DNA of 64,000 nucleotides from Lentzea waywayandensis (GCF_900115955.1 NZ_FOYL01000002.1:1054001-1118000); one strand, 5' to 3'; counted from the first letter of the stretch, positions 42,846 through 51,571 are shown. Notes: a model not told the origin generated them from the letters alone. Numbers and translations: made by a program.

Positions 42846-43514
42846 GTGCGAGAACTCCCTGAATCCGCAGGCAACACCGCCGACGCCGTGTTCGCCGCGT
42901 TGTCCCCCGTCATCGAGGGCATCGCGGCGACCTTCGGGCGAAGCTGCGAGGTGGTGCTGCACGACTACCGGGACCAGGAACGGTCCGTCGTCGCGGTCGC
43001 GGGGTCCGTCACGGGCCGGGAGGTCGGCGACGCGATGAGCGAGATCGGCCTGCGCGTCCTCGCCGCCGGGGACGACGCCCGCAACGAGGTCGGCTACCTC
43101 ACCCGCGCGCAGGACGGGCGGGTGCTCAAGTGCACGACGCTGCCGTTGCGGGACGTGGACGGGACGTTGATCGGCGCGTTGTGCGTCAACATCGACGTCT
43201 CGGCCATCAACCGCGCCACCGGCGTGCTCTCCGACCTGCTCGGCCTGTCCGCGCTGGAGGAGCCGGCCGCGTCCACGAACTTCTCCGGCGATCTGGACCA
43301 GGTCGTCGAGTCCCTGATCGAACGCGCCGAACGCGCGCACGCCGTGCCGGTGGCAGCGCTGGGACGCGACGAGCGGCTCGTGCTCGTCCGGTCGCTGAAC
43401 GAGGCCGGCGTGTTCGCGTTGCGTGGCGCGCCAGGACGTATCGCCCAGCGGCTGGGCATCTCCCGCACCGGTCTGTACAACGACCTCGCCGAGCTGAAGA
43501 AGGACACCCCGTGA
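42846..43514 (+). CDS. YheO/DauR-type transcriptional regulator
   Basis: 222 aa from a GTG with GGAG six bases upstream. An N-terminal YheO/PAS_6 sensor (about 12-125; LSPVIEGIAATFGRSCEVVLHDY and DVDGTLIGALCVNIDVS) is joined to a C-terminal HTH (about 165-220; GAPGRIAQRLGISRTGLYNDL). DauR, the characterised relative, controls D-arginine catabolism. The two genes downstream encode an ornithine-cyclodeaminase-like protein and a D-threonine-aldolase-like PLP enzyme, so a D-amino-acid signal is plausible. It overlaps the next gene by GTGA. Confidence 0.88.
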   Translation: MRELPESAGNTADAVFAALSPVIEGIAATFGRSCEVVLHDYRDQERSVVAVAGSVTGREVGDAMSEIGLRVLAAGDDARNEVGYLTRAQDGRVLKCTTLPLRDVDGTLIGALCVNIDVSAINRATGVLSDLLGLSALEEPAASTNFSGDLDQVVESLIERAERAHAVPVAALGRDERLVLVRSLNEAGVFALRGAPGRIAQRLGISRTGLYNDLAELKKDTP

Positions 43515-44440
43515 CCGGCAGCCCTGCCTTCCTCAGCGAGTCCGAGTCGGCCGCCCTGGTCGACGACGACCTCGCGTTCGCCGCCGCGCGGGAGGCGTTC
43601 CTGGCCACCGCGACGGGATCGACGTTCCCCGTCGTGATCGGGCAGTCCCTGCCGCACAACAGGTTCACCCTCAAGTCCGGCGCTGCAGGCGACCTCGTCG
43701 GCGTGAAGATCGGCAGCTTCTGGCCCGGCAACGTCGATCTGCCCCGGCACAGCTCCACGATCGTGCTGCTCGATCCCGCCACCGGCAGGCTGCGCGCCGT
43801 CGTCGAGGCCGCGGCCGCCAACGCCTACCGCACGGCGGCCGCCGACGCGCTCGCCGTGGATGCGCTGGCCCGCAAGGACTCCCGCACGCTGACCGTGATC
43901 GGCACCGGGCACCAGGCCCTGCACGAGGTCCGTGCCGTCAGCCGGGTGCGGCCGATCGACCGGGTCCTCGTCGTCGGCAGACGCGCTGACGCGGCGCGGG
44001 CGTTCGCCGCTCAGGTGACCGCGGCGACAGGGCTGCCCGCCGAACCCGTCGACGCCAGGACCGGGGTCGCGGCGGCGGACGTGCTCGTCACGGCCACGAC
44101 CGCCCGCGAGGCCCTGTTCGACGCGAACTGGGTCACGGCGGGCACGCACATCTCCGCCATGGGTGCCGACGGTCCCGGCAAGCAGGAGTTGCCGGTCGCG
44201 CTGTACGACCGTGCCTCGCTGTTCTGCGACATTCCCGAGCAGTCCCAGGCCATCGGCGAGTTCCAGCACGCCCGCTCCCTGCCCGTCGCGCTCGGGGCCG
44301 TGCTCGCCGGCGACGCCGACGGGCGGACCTCACCGGAGGACGTGACGGTGTTCGACAGCTCCGGATTCGCCTTGCAGGACCTCACTCTCGCCGCCGCCCT
44401 GCTGCGTCGCCGCGCCGCTTCCCACGGAGACTCCGAATGA
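43511..44440 (+). CDS. Ornithine cyclodeaminase/mu-crystallin family protein
   Basis: 309 aa; GTG start overlapping the regulator stop. The nucleotide-binding motif VIGTGHQALHEV (about 130-141) and the family motif SAMGADGPGKQEL (the Asp replaced by a catalytic-site variant in many members) are present; KIGSFWPGN precedes them. Family members deaminate ornithine to proline, reduce imines, or make or break N-substituted amino acids using NAD(P)H. Coupled with the DSD1-like enzyme downstream, it may process the keto or imino product of a D-amino acid. Confidence 0.87.
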   Translation: MTGSPAFLSESESAALVDDDLAFAAAREAFLATATGSTFPVVIGQSLPHNRFTLKSGAAGDLVGVKIGSFWPGNVDLPRHSSTIVLLDPATGRLRAVVEAAAANAYRTAAADALAVDALARKDSRTLTVIGTGHQALHEVRAVSRVRPIDRVLVVGRRADAARAFAAQVTAATGLPAEPVDARTGVAAADVLVTATTAREALFDANWVTAGTHISAMGADGPGKQELPVALYDRASLFCDIPEQSQAIGEFQHARSLPVALGAVLAGDADGRTSPEDVTVFDSSGFALQDLTLAAALLRRRAASHGDSE

Positions 44441-45534
44441 CCACTGTGGACACCCCGTTCGCCCTGATCGACATCGACCGGCTCGACCGCAACGCGGCTC
44501 GGCTCCGCGACCACCTGAGCGGGCTCGGCGTGCCGTTGCGCCTGCACGTCAAGACGTCCAAGTCCGTCGAGGTCGCGCGGCGGGTCCACGCGGACGGGCC
44601 GATCACGGTGTCCACCCTCGCCGAGGCCGAGCACTTCGCCGACGCGGGCTACCGGGACATCCTCTACGCGGTCGGCATCGACCCGCACAAGCTGCCCCGC
44701 GTCGCCGCCCTGCTGCGTCGAGGCGTGACCCTCACCGTCCTGCTCGACAGCCTCGCGCAGGCCGAGGCACTGACCCGGTTCGCGGCCGAGGAGAACCTCC
44801 GTGTCCCGGCGTTGATCGAGATCGACTGCGACGGGCACCGAGGTGGCGTCGCACCCGCCGATCCCGCTCTCGTCCACATCGGACGGTCACTCGGCCCCCA
44901 CCTGGCCGGGGTGCTCACCCACGCGGGCGAGTCCTACTTCGCCTACACACCAGAGGCGTTGCGGCAGGCCGCGCAGAACGAGCGGGACGTCGCCGTCGCC
45001 GCCGCGGAGACCTTGCGCGCCAACGGGCTGCACTGCCCGATCGTCAGCGTCGGCTCCACCCCCACCGCGCACGCGGCGACCGACCTGGCGGGCGTCACCG
45101 AGGTCCGAGCCGGCAACTACGTCTTCTTCGACCTCGTCATGGCGGGCATCGGCGTCTGCGGCGTCGACGACCTCGCGCTCTCCGTGGTCGTCACGGTGAT
45201 CGGTCACCGGCACGACAAGAACTGGGTGCTCACCGACGGCGGCTGGATGGCCACCTCACGGGACCGCGGCACGCAGGTGCAGGCCGTCGACCAGAGTTAC
45301 GGACTCGTCGCCGACGAGCACGGCGACCTGATTCCTGATCTGCTCATGACCGGGGCGAGCCAGGAACACGGCGTCCTGAGCACCAGGGACGGCAAGCCGG
45401 TGCCCGACCTGCCCATCGGAACGCGCCTGCGGATCCTGCCCAACCACGCCTGCGCCACCGCCGCCCAGCACGACCGCTACCACGTCGCGAGCGGCAACTC
45501 CCAGACCACGTGGAGCCGGCTGCGCGGGTGGTGA
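44437..45534 (+). CDS. PLP-dependent D-threonine aldolase / D-hydroxyaspartate dehydratase-like enzyme
   Basis: 365 aa, ATGA overlap. The alanine-racemase-like barrel has the PLP lysine in LRLHVKTSKS (about residue 40), EIDCDGHRGG, and VSVGSTPTA binding the phosphate. The C-terminal beta domain ends with the metal-binding NHACATAAQHD pair (His and Cys), diagnostic of the D-threonine aldolase/DSD1 family. It splits beta-hydroxy-D-amino acids into glycine and aldehyde, or dehydrates D-serine/D-threo-hydroxyaspartate. It ends a three-gene operon headed by a DauR-like regulator. Confidence 0.9.
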   Translation: MTTVDTPFALIDIDRLDRNAARLRDHLSGLGVPLRLHVKTSKSVEVARRVHADGPITVSTLAEAEHFADAGYRDILYAVGIDPHKLPRVAALLRRGVTLTVLLDSLAQAEALTRFAAEENLRVPALIEIDCDGHRGGVAPADPALVHIGRSLGPHLAGVLTHAGESYFAYTPEALRQAAQNERDVAVAAAETLRANGLHCPIVSVGSTPTAHAATDLAGVTEVRAGNYVFFDLVMAGIGVCGVDDLALSVVVTVIGHRHDKNWVLTDGGWMATSRDRGTQVQAVDQSYGLVADEHGDLIPDLLMTGASQEHGVLSTRDGKPVPDLPIGTRLRILPNHACATAAQHDRYHVASGNSQTTWSRLRGW

Positions 45535-45538
45535 CAGG

Positions 45539-45961
45539 TCACGCGGTCGGGTCGGCTCCGAGCGCGAGGGCGAGCAGGTCACCCAACTGGTCGAGCTGAG
45601 CCGCCGAGAGGTTCCGGAACGAGGTGTCCAGAACGCCGTCCGCGAGGTCCTGACCGGCCTTGAACAGCCTCTCCCCCTCCTCGGTGAGCCGATGCCGCAC
45701 GGGACGCCCCGGTCCCGGCACCCGTTCGATCAGACCGCGGTCGGCCATCCGCGTGGCCAGTGACCCGAAGGACTGGTCGGTCTGGAACGTCAGGACTGCG
45801 AGGTCGTGCAGCGAGGCGTCCGGGTTGCGGGCCAGGTGCCGCAGCGTGTCCCACTGCACCAGCGAAAGGCCGAGCGGCGCCAGCGCCTGGCTCATCGTTC
45901 GGTGGTGGCGGTGTTGCAGGCGCTTGACGGCCAGGCCGACGTCGGCGGGACGGTGAGGCAT
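45539..45961 (-). CDS. MarR-family regulator
   Basis: 140 aa with the winged-helix core RNPDASLHDLAVLTFQTDQSFGSLATRMADRGLI and the wing GPGRPVRHRLTEEG. It is divergent from an alpha/beta hydrolase across 64 bp that hold two TAAGGNNCCTTA palindromes. It likely represses the hydrolase and itself until a small aromatic or oxidant ligand binds (family knowledge). Confidence 0.92.
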   Translation of the reverse strand: MPHRPADVGLAVKRLQHRHHRTMSQALAPLGLSLVQWDTLRHLARNPDASLHDLAVLTFQTDQSFGSLATRMADRGLIERVPGPGRPVRHRLTEEGERLFKAGQDLADGVLDTSFRNLSAAQLDQLGDLLALALGADPTA

Positions 45962-45998
45962 GCGGGCAGCCTACCCGACTGAGGACAGGTTGCTTATA

Positions 45999-46024
45999 TA
46001 AGGATCCTTATCTAAGGTTCCTTA
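45999..46024. promoter_or_regulatory. MarR operators TAAGGATCCTTA and TAAGGTTCCTTA in tandem
   Basis: Two near-identical 12-mers start at 45999 and 46013 (14 bp apart). The second ends one base before the hydrolase start codon, so the operator overlaps the ribosome-binding region. Confidence 0.75.
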
Positions 46025-46025
46025 T

Positions 46026-46742
46026 ATGACCTCCGAACTGACCGTGCTCGACCTCGACCGCACCCGGACGTTCCTGCTGCTGCACGGCGGCGGTGGCGTG
46101 CCGACGATGGCCGGTTTCGCCGGCCTGCTCGCCGAACGCGCTCACGCACGGGTGCTGCTGCCCACGCACCCCGGTTTCGGCGGCACCCCGAAACCGGCGG
46201 ACCTCGTCGGCGTCGCCGACCTGGCCCGGACGTACGTCGAGCTACTCGACCGCCTCGACCTCACCGGCGTCACCGTGGTCGGCAACTCCTTCGGCGGCTG
46301 GGTCGCCGCCGAGATCGCGCTGCTCGGCAGCCCGCGCGTGAGCAGCGCGGTGATCGCCAACGGGATCGGCGTCGAGGTCGACGGCCACCCCGTCACCGAT
46401 GTCCGCGGCCTCTCGCCGGCCGAACTGCGGAAGCTCTCGTGGCACGACCCGAGCAAGGCGCCGCAGCCCGCGACCACCGGACCTGGCCCGGACGTGCAGG
46501 CCCTGATCGGCTACACCGGGCCGGCGATGGCCGATCCGACGCTCGCCGAGCGGCTCGGCCAGACCCCGGTGCCCGTCCACGTGATGTGGGGCGAGAGCGA
46601 CGGCATCGTCTCCCCGGAGTACGGCAAGGCGTTCGCTGCCGCGATCCCGCGGTCGACGTTCACCCTGCTGCCCAACACCGGGCACCTGCCGCAGGTCGAG
46701 TCGCCCGAGGCGCTGCTCGACGCGCTGCTCTCAGTTCGCTGA
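46026..46742 (+). CDS. Alpha/beta hydrolase
   Basis: 238 aa. Oxyanion motif LLLHGGGGV (about 17-25), nucleophile elbow GNSFGG, the acid Asp in WGESDGI and the terminal GHLPQVE His. No signal peptide. The ATG follows the MarR operator directly with only AAGG as a possible ribosome site, so a very short leader is likely. It hydrolyses an unknown ester or similar bond; MarR control suggests a response to a small lipophilic compound. The 3' end overlaps the converging GntR gene by 12 bp. Confidence 0.9.
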   Translation: MTSELTVLDLDRTRTFLLLHGGGGVPTMAGFAGLLAERAHARVLLPTHPGFGGTPKPADLVGVADLARTYVELLDRLDLTGVTVVGNSFGGWVAAEIALLGSPRVSSAVIANGIGVEVDGHPVTDVRGLSPAELRKLSWHDPSKAPQPATTGPGPDVQALIGYTGPAMADPTLAERLGQTPVPVHVMWGESDGIVSPEYGKAFAAAIPRSTFTLLPNTGHLPQVESPEALLDALLSVR

Positions 46743-47453
46743 CGGCACCCGGCCGGGCTCGCGCCGCAGGTCGTCCAGCCCGCCGCGGACGTCGTCGATC
46801 GTGATCTGCTCGGCGGCGGCCGAGTCACCGGCACGCAGGGCGCGGACGAGTGCGCGGTGGCTGGTGTAGCGGTCGAGGCCGAACTGGTGGTTCGCGAGCA
46901 CCCGGTCCAGCATCCGGGTCCGGCGCTCCGCCCGCGTGAACACCCTGGTCTGCTCCAGCAGCCGGGTCAGAACGGCGTTGCCCGCGCACGCGGCGACCGC
47001 GTCGTTGAAGCGTTGCATGGTGTCCAGCAGGACGTTCAGGTGTTTCTCGACCGGGCGCCCCTCGGCGTCGCGCTGCTTGATGACGATCAGCAGGTCGTCC
47101 GCCTCGTCGAGAACGGCGTCGAGCTCGTCGAGCTGGGCGGTGGTCGCGTGGCGGGCGGCGAACCGGGCGATGAGGCCGCGCAGCGCGATCTCGACCTCGG
47201 CGAGGTCCTCGACGGCGGAGGCGCCGATGTCCGCGACGACGACCGTGCGCGGGCCGATCCTGTTGATCAGGCCGTCCTGTTCCAGCCGGCGGATGGCCTC
47301 CCGGACCGGCGTGGGGCTCATCGACAGCCGTTCGGCGAGGCCGCGTTCGGTGATCTTCTCGCCGGGGGCCAGTTCACCTGCGGCGATGGCCTCCTGGACC
47401 GAGCGGTACGCCCGGCCGGCCAGCGTGTCGGACTGAGGATCCTTGTCGGCCAT
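46731..47453 (-). CDS. GntR-family (FadR/FCD) regulator
   Basis: 240 aa from the ATG at 47453; a longer start at 47480 is possible. The wHTH spans about 10-75 (ITERGLAERLSMSPTPVREAIRRL). The FCD effector domain has Asp/His residues for metal-assisted carboxylate binding (LNVLLDTMQRFNDAV and NHQFGLDRYTSHRALVRAL). It is divergent from the MFS/AtuA/DUF4387 operon, which it should control through the TGCTATAGCA palindrome. FCD regulators commonly sense organic acids, consistent with a carboxylate-degrading pathway. Confidence 0.92.
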   Translation of the reverse strand: MADKDPQSDTLAGRAYRSVQEAIAAGELAPGEKITERGLAERLSMSPTPVREAIRRLEQDGLINRIGPRTVVVADIGASAVEDLAEVEIALRGLIARFAARHATTAQLDELDAVLDEADDLLIVIKQRDAEGRPVEKHLNVLLDTMQRFNDAVAACAGNAVLTRLLEQTRVFTRAERRTRMLDRVLANHQFGLDRYTSHRALVRALRAGDSAAAEQITIDDVRGGLDDLRREPGRVPSAN

Positions 47454-47502
47454 CACGAGCGCCGATACTACGGCAAGCACATAAGCTATTGCTTGCTAAT
47501 TT

Positions 47503-47512
47503 TGCTATAGCA
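47503..47512. promoter_or_regulatory. GntR-type operator TGCTATAGCA
   Basis: Perfect 10-bp palindrome in an AT-rich stretch, flanked by the related AGCTATTGC and TTGCTAATTTTGC half-sites, 59 bp upstream of the MFS start. Confidence 0.6.
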
Positions 47513-47561
47513 TCCTAGCTTGGGGTCCCCGCGACGTTCCCGAGCCAACGGAGGCTTCCCG

Positions 47562-48818
47562 ATGTCGTCACTCGTCGCGCCGGTCGACCGGCGGCTCACC
47601 AGGCGCATCACGTTCTTCGTCGCGCTCGCCGTGTTCGCGCAGGAGACGACCTGGGACTTCTACGACGCCCAGGTACCGCCACTGTTGCGCGAGCACATCG
47701 CCAGCACCGCGATCGTCGGCCTGCTCATGGGCATGGACAACCTGCTCGGCATCTTCGTCCAGCCCTGGATCGCGAACCGCTCGGACAACACCCGCACGCG
47801 GTGGGGCCGCCGGATTCCCTATCTCGCGGTGGGCATGCCGCTCGCCGCGGTGCTGTTCACCCTCATCCCGCTGGCGACGGCGTTACCGGCGCTGATCGCG
47901 GTCATCTTCGTCTACTCGTTGGTGGGCAACAGCTTCAAGCCGATCGCCCAGGCGTTGCTGCCGGACTTCATCGAGCCGGAACGCCGGGGCAGGGCGAACG
48001 CGGTGGTGAAGATCGCCTCCGGCACGACGGTCATCGTGTCCGCGCTCGTCAGCGCGTTCATGGTGGACGACCACCCGAAGCTCGCGTTCACCGTCCCAGC
48101 ACTGATCATGCTGGTGTGCACGGCGGTTCTCGTGTCACGGGTGCGCGACAACACGTCGAGGGCCTATCAGCTCGCGCTCACCGAAGACGCCCACGACGAG
48201 ACGTCCGTGCGACTGCGCGACCTGGCCAAGGACATCCTGCACGACCCCGACCGCAGCCGGCTGCTCGTCGTCACCGCGGTCCTGCTGTTCGCGTCCGCCT
48301 GGTTCTCCTCCCGATCGTTGTTCACCCCGTACGGCATGGAAACCCTTGACCTGTCCCGAGGTGAGGCGGGCTCGCTCACTTTCCCGAGCGGCGTCGCGTT
48401 CCTCCTCGCCGCCTACCCCGCCGCGTTGCTCGCCGAATGCATCGGGCGCATCCGGACCATGACGATCGGGATGGTCGTCTTCGGCCTCTCGCTCGCGTTC
48501 GGCAGCCTCGTGCCGACTCCCACCGCCACCGTCGTCGCGTTCTGCGTCGCGGCCGCCGGAGCGTCCGGGTTCCTGATCAACGCCGCCGTCGTGCTGTGGA
48601 ACCTGGCGCCGTCCGCCCGCGTGATCGGCGTGTACACGGGCCTGTACACGGTGAGCTGGGCAGCGGGTGGGTTCATCGGACCTGGGGTGGTCGGCGCGAT
48701 GGTCGACATCACCGGCTGGCGCTACATGCTCCTCGACATCGCCCTGATCACCGCGCTCGCCACCGTCGTGATCCTGCGCGTCGCCGTCCTGAGCCGACGT
48801 CGCTCCGTCTCGCTGTAG
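47562..48818 (+). CDS. MFS transporter (SLC45/sucrose-type)
   Basis: 418 aa; ATG at 47562 preceded by GGAGG. About twelve transmembrane helices. The cytoplasmic loop RTRWGRRIPYLAVG and DNLLGIFVQPWIANRSD resemble the GPH/SLC45 sugar and glycoside transporter group. It imports the substrate of the AtuA/DUF4387 pair encoded 15 bp downstream in the same operon (inference). Confidence 0.9.
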   Translation: MSSLVAPVDRRLTRRITFFVALAVFAQETTWDFYDAQVPPLLREHIASTAIVGLLMGMDNLLGIFVQPWIANRSDNTRTRWGRRIPYLAVGMPLAAVLFTLIPLATALPALIAVIFVYSLVGNSFKPIAQALLPDFIEPERRGRANAVVKIASGTTVIVSALVSAFMVDDHPKLAFTVPALIMLVCTAVLVSRVRDNTSRAYQLALTEDAHDETSVRLRDLAKDILHDPDRSRLLVVTAVLLFASAWFSSRSLFTPYGMETLDLSRGEAGSLTFPSGVAFLLAAYPAALLAECIGRIRTMTIGMVVFGLSLAFGSLVPTPTATVVAFCVAAAGASGFLINAAVVLWNLAPSARVIGVYTGLYTVSWAAGGFIGPGVVGAMVDITGWRYMLLDIALITALATVVILRVAVLSRRRSVSL

Positions 48819-48833
48819 AAAGGAAAACCGCAC

Positions 48834-50216
48834 ATGAACGCTCCTGTCGGAGCTGTCCGCGTCCTGACGCCCACCGGTATGCTCGGCGCCGGCTTCACCC
48901 AGTCCTCTGTGGACCGCGGGCTGGAGCTGGGCGCCGACGTCATCGCCGTCGACGGCGGATCGACCGACTCGGGCCCGCACTACCTCGGTTCGGGCACCGC
49001 CAAGACGACCGCCGCTGCCGTGGCCCGCGACCTGCGGATCCTGCTCCGCGCCGCCGCCCAGGCACGCATTCCGCTGATCGTCGGGTCCTGCGGCACCAGC
49101 GGCACCGACTCGGGCGTCGCCTGGGTCGCCGGGATCGTCGAGGACATCCTGTGCGAGGAGAAGCTCGACCTGTCCGTCGCGACGATCCTGAGCGGGCAAC
49201 GTGCCGACTTCGTGAAGCAGCGCCTTCGGGAACGCGCGGTGCACCCGCTGGCACCGGCCGCCGAACTCGACGAGACCACTGTGGACGGTTGCACCCACAT
49301 CGTCGGAATGATGGGACACGAACCGATCGAGGAGGCACTGCGCGCCGGAGCCGACGTGGTGCTGGCGGGCCGCGCGACCGACACCGCTCTCGCCGCCGCG
49401 GTGCCGTTGATGAGGGGCATGCCCGCGGGTCCGGCGTGGCACGCGGCGAAGATCGTCGAGTGCGGCGGGCAGTGCACCACGAACCCGCGCACCGGCGGCG
49501 TTCTCGCCACGATCGACCACACCGGTTTCACCATCGAACCGCTCGACCCCGACGCCGCCTGCACGCCGATCTCCGTTGCCGCACACATGCTCTACGAGAC
49601 GGTGAACCCGTTCCGGATGCGCGAGCCCGCCGGCGAACTGGACGTCACCGAGGCCACCTACACGGCCCTCGACGAACGGCGCGTGCGCGTCGAGGGCTCA
49701 CAGTTCCACCCGGCCGAGCAGCACACGGTCAAGCTGGAGGGAGCCAGGATCACCGGCTACGAGACGATGTCGTTCACGGCCATCCGCGACGAGCACATCC
49801 TCGCGAACATCGAGGAGTGGACCGACCTGTTCGTCAAGGTCTTCACCGCGCGAGTCGAGCAGACCCTCGGACTCGACAGCGCCGACTACTCCTTCGACCT
49901 GCGCCGCTACGGCTACGACGCCGTGCTGGGCGAACTCGAACCGGCCACCCGCCCGCCGCGCGAGATCGGCGTGATGCTGCTGGTCCGCGCCGCCACCCAG
50001 GAGCTCGCGACCGCCGTCGCCAAGGTCGCCAACCCGTTGATGCTGCACCTGCCGACCCCGGACATGGCCTACCTGCCCAGCCTCGCGTTCGCGACCTCCC
50101 CCGCCGAGACCGAACGCGGCCCGGTCTACGAGTTCGCGCTCAACCACGTCGTCGACACCCGCACCCCTACCGAGATGTTCCGCATCGAGCACCGGAAGGC
50201 TCACGCCCATGACTGA
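48834..50216 (+). CDS. AtuA/DUF1446-family protein (acyclic terpene utilisation type)
   Basis: 460 aa; AAAGGAAAA precedes the ATG. Conserved features: VIAVDGGSTDSGPHYLG, IVGSCGTSGTDSG, GRATDTALAAA and VECGGQCTTNPRTGG, typical of the DUF1446/AtuA family whose founder is needed for growth of Pseudomonas on citronellol and geraniol. The biochemical reaction is not settled. It overlaps a DUF4387 gene by eight bases, the partner always found with this subgroup, so the two likely form one enzyme. GntR-FCD control and an MFS uptake gene point to a small branched carboxylate. Confidence 0.86.
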   Translation: MNAPVGAVRVLTPTGMLGAGFTQSSVDRGLELGADVIAVDGGSTDSGPHYLGSGTAKTTAAAVARDLRILLRAAAQARIPLIVGSCGTSGTDSGVAWVAGIVEDILCEEKLDLSVATILSGQRADFVKQRLRERAVHPLAPAAELDETTVDGCTHIVGMMGHEPIEEALRAGADVVLAGRATDTALAAAVPLMRGMPAGPAWHAAKIVECGGQCTTNPRTGGVLATIDHTGFTIEPLDPDAACTPISVAAHMLYETVNPFRMREPAGELDVTEATYTALDERRVRVEGSQFHPAEQHTVKLEGARITGYETMSFTAIRDEHILANIEEWTDLFVKVFTARVEQTLGLDSADYSFDLRRYGYDAVLGELEPATRPPREIGVMLLVRAATQELATAVAKVANPLMLHLPTPDMAYLPSLAFATSPAETERGPVYEFALNHVVDTRTPTEMFRIEHRKAHAHD

Positions 50217-50550
50217 CCAGCCCGCGCAGACGTTCGGCGACATCGCGCTGGAGGTCCGGTCCAAGAACGCCGGACCGTTCTGGGTCACGATGGAACTGTT
50301 CCTGCGCAACCCCGCGGACTACGCCCTGGCAGCCGCGCCCGAGATCATCAACGAGGACGCCATCGCGTTCCTGTACGGCGTGCGCGCCGAGGACGTCCAG
50401 ATCTTCCGGATCCCGTCGCTGAACGTCGTCAAGATCTCGTTCCCCCGGCCCGTCCCCCAGGGTGGGTTGATGGACCGCGACATCCACGCCGGACAGCACC
50501 ACGTCCCACTGGCCTCGCTGGCTATTCCACCGCGCACTGCACGCCGTTGA
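50209..50550 (+). CDS. DUF4387 protein, partner of AtuA
   Basis: 113 aa; ATG inside the last codons of the AtuA gene. RSKNAGPFWVTMELFL and the DVQIFRIPSLNVVKISFPRP segment are characteristic of DUF4387. It is small, soluble, and probably a second subunit of the AtuA-like enzyme. The gene's last 29 bp overlap the end of the converging lipoprotein gene. Confidence 0.83.
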   Translation: MTDQPAQTFGDIALEVRSKNAGPFWVTMELFLRNPADYALAAAPEIINEDAIAFLYGVRAEDVQIFRIPSLNVVKISFPRPVPQGGLMDRDIHAGQHHVPLASLAIPPRTARR

Positions 50551-51400
50551 GGGAGAACGTGGTCGGCGCCTTGTGCGTGCTGCGCGTGGTGCCGGTGATC
50601 CCGAGCTGCACCGACCCGCCCGATGCGATCTGCCGGTTGTAGGTCTCGTTGGCGACGCTGACGACCGCCCCGGTCTGCCGCCCGGTGGCGTTCGACACGT
50701 CGTTGAGGGTGTCTCCGTTCGACACCGTCCAGAGCAGCGACCAGCCGTTCACCACCGCGGAACCGGTGTTGCGCACGGTCAGGATCGCCTGGAACCTGCC
50801 CTGCGACTGCCCGGTGATCCGGTAGGCGGCGGCGCAGGCCTTCGCCGGCTTCGGCGGTACCGCGGTCGTCGTGCGCGGCGGGGCGGAAGTCGTCGTCGTG
50901 GTGGGCGGGGACTTGGACGTGTCGGAACCCTCGCAGGGCGGGCCCCACAAACCCCGCTTGGCCGCGGTGGCCTCGTCCCGTGCGGCGATCAACGGCCCGC
51001 CGTCGACACCTTCCGGCTTCAACGCGCCCTGCCGCACGGCGAGCACCGCGTAGTCCGTGCCGTCCTCCAACTCCAGGTTCACCTCGCCGATCGCCAGCAC
51101 GGTGAACCGGACGGAGCTCGCCAGCAACGTCGATCTCGCGTAGTCGAGCGCGGCCTTCGCGAAGCACTCCTTGGGTTCCGCGAGCAGGGCGATGCGGACC
51201 TTGGTGCCGTCGGCGAACTCGACGGTACGGCCGTCGATCACGTCCCGCACGACGGTGAGCACGTCCTGTGGCGGCACCACCTCGTTGACCAGCGTCGGCA
51301 CCTGAAGCGAGGTCTGCGGCAACGGTGACGGCGCCGCGGGTTCGGCCGAGCAAGCGCCGACGCACAACAACATCACCAGCAGGTGCCTGCGCGCCACCAC
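50522..51400 (-). CDS. Lipoprotein with degenerate nuclease (SNase) fold and C-terminal CBM2
   Basis: 292 aa; lipobox places Cys17 (VGAC). An SNase-like OB-fold (about 45-160) reads VIDGRTVEF where active nucleases have VxDGDT, and LLAEPKEC where they have xxDTPE. The arginine equivalent to R87 is not evident (DGTDYAVLAV), so at least three metal or catalytic positions are lost while the fold (KVRIALL and TAAKRGLW) is kept. A Thr/Pro-rich linker (about 165-190) leads to a CBM2 (about 195-292; AAYRITGQSQGRFQA, GWSLLWTVSNGDTL, one Cys at each end). It is probably a surface cellulose- or chitin-tethered adaptor, not a nuclease. Confidence 0.82.
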   Translation of the reverse strand: MVARRHLLVMLLCVGACSAEPAAPSPLPQTSLQVPTLVNEVVPPQDVLTVVRDVIDGRTVEFADGTKVRIALLAEPKECFAKAALDYARSTLLASSVRFTVLAIGEVNLELEDGTDYAVLAVRQGALKPEGVDGGPLIAARDEATAAKRGLWGPPCEGSDTSKSPPTTTTTSAPPRTTTAVPPKPAKACAAAYRITGQSQGRFQAILTVRNTGSAVVNGWSLLWTVSNGDTLNDVSNATGRQTGAVVSVANETYNRQIASGGSVQLGITGTTRSTHKAPTTFSLNGVQCAVE

Positions 51401-51545
51401 TACCCCCGACCGACCGACATCGCTTGGTACAAAGATTCGCGCACCGTCCTCACGCGACTCGCTGCTGGACTGTCGGCCGAACTGATCAGCGCGTTACGGC
51501 GCACGGCGGGACTCCTGAGTTCCGTTTGCCGTGAAGGCGGCCGAA

Positions 51546-51571
51546 TCCGGGTGGGCCGCGGCCCACCCGGA
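51546..51571. terminator. Palindromic hairpin downstream of the snapalysin gene
   Basis: 26-bp perfect palindrome rich in G and C, 11 bp after the snapalysin stop on the minus strand. Confidence 0.75.
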
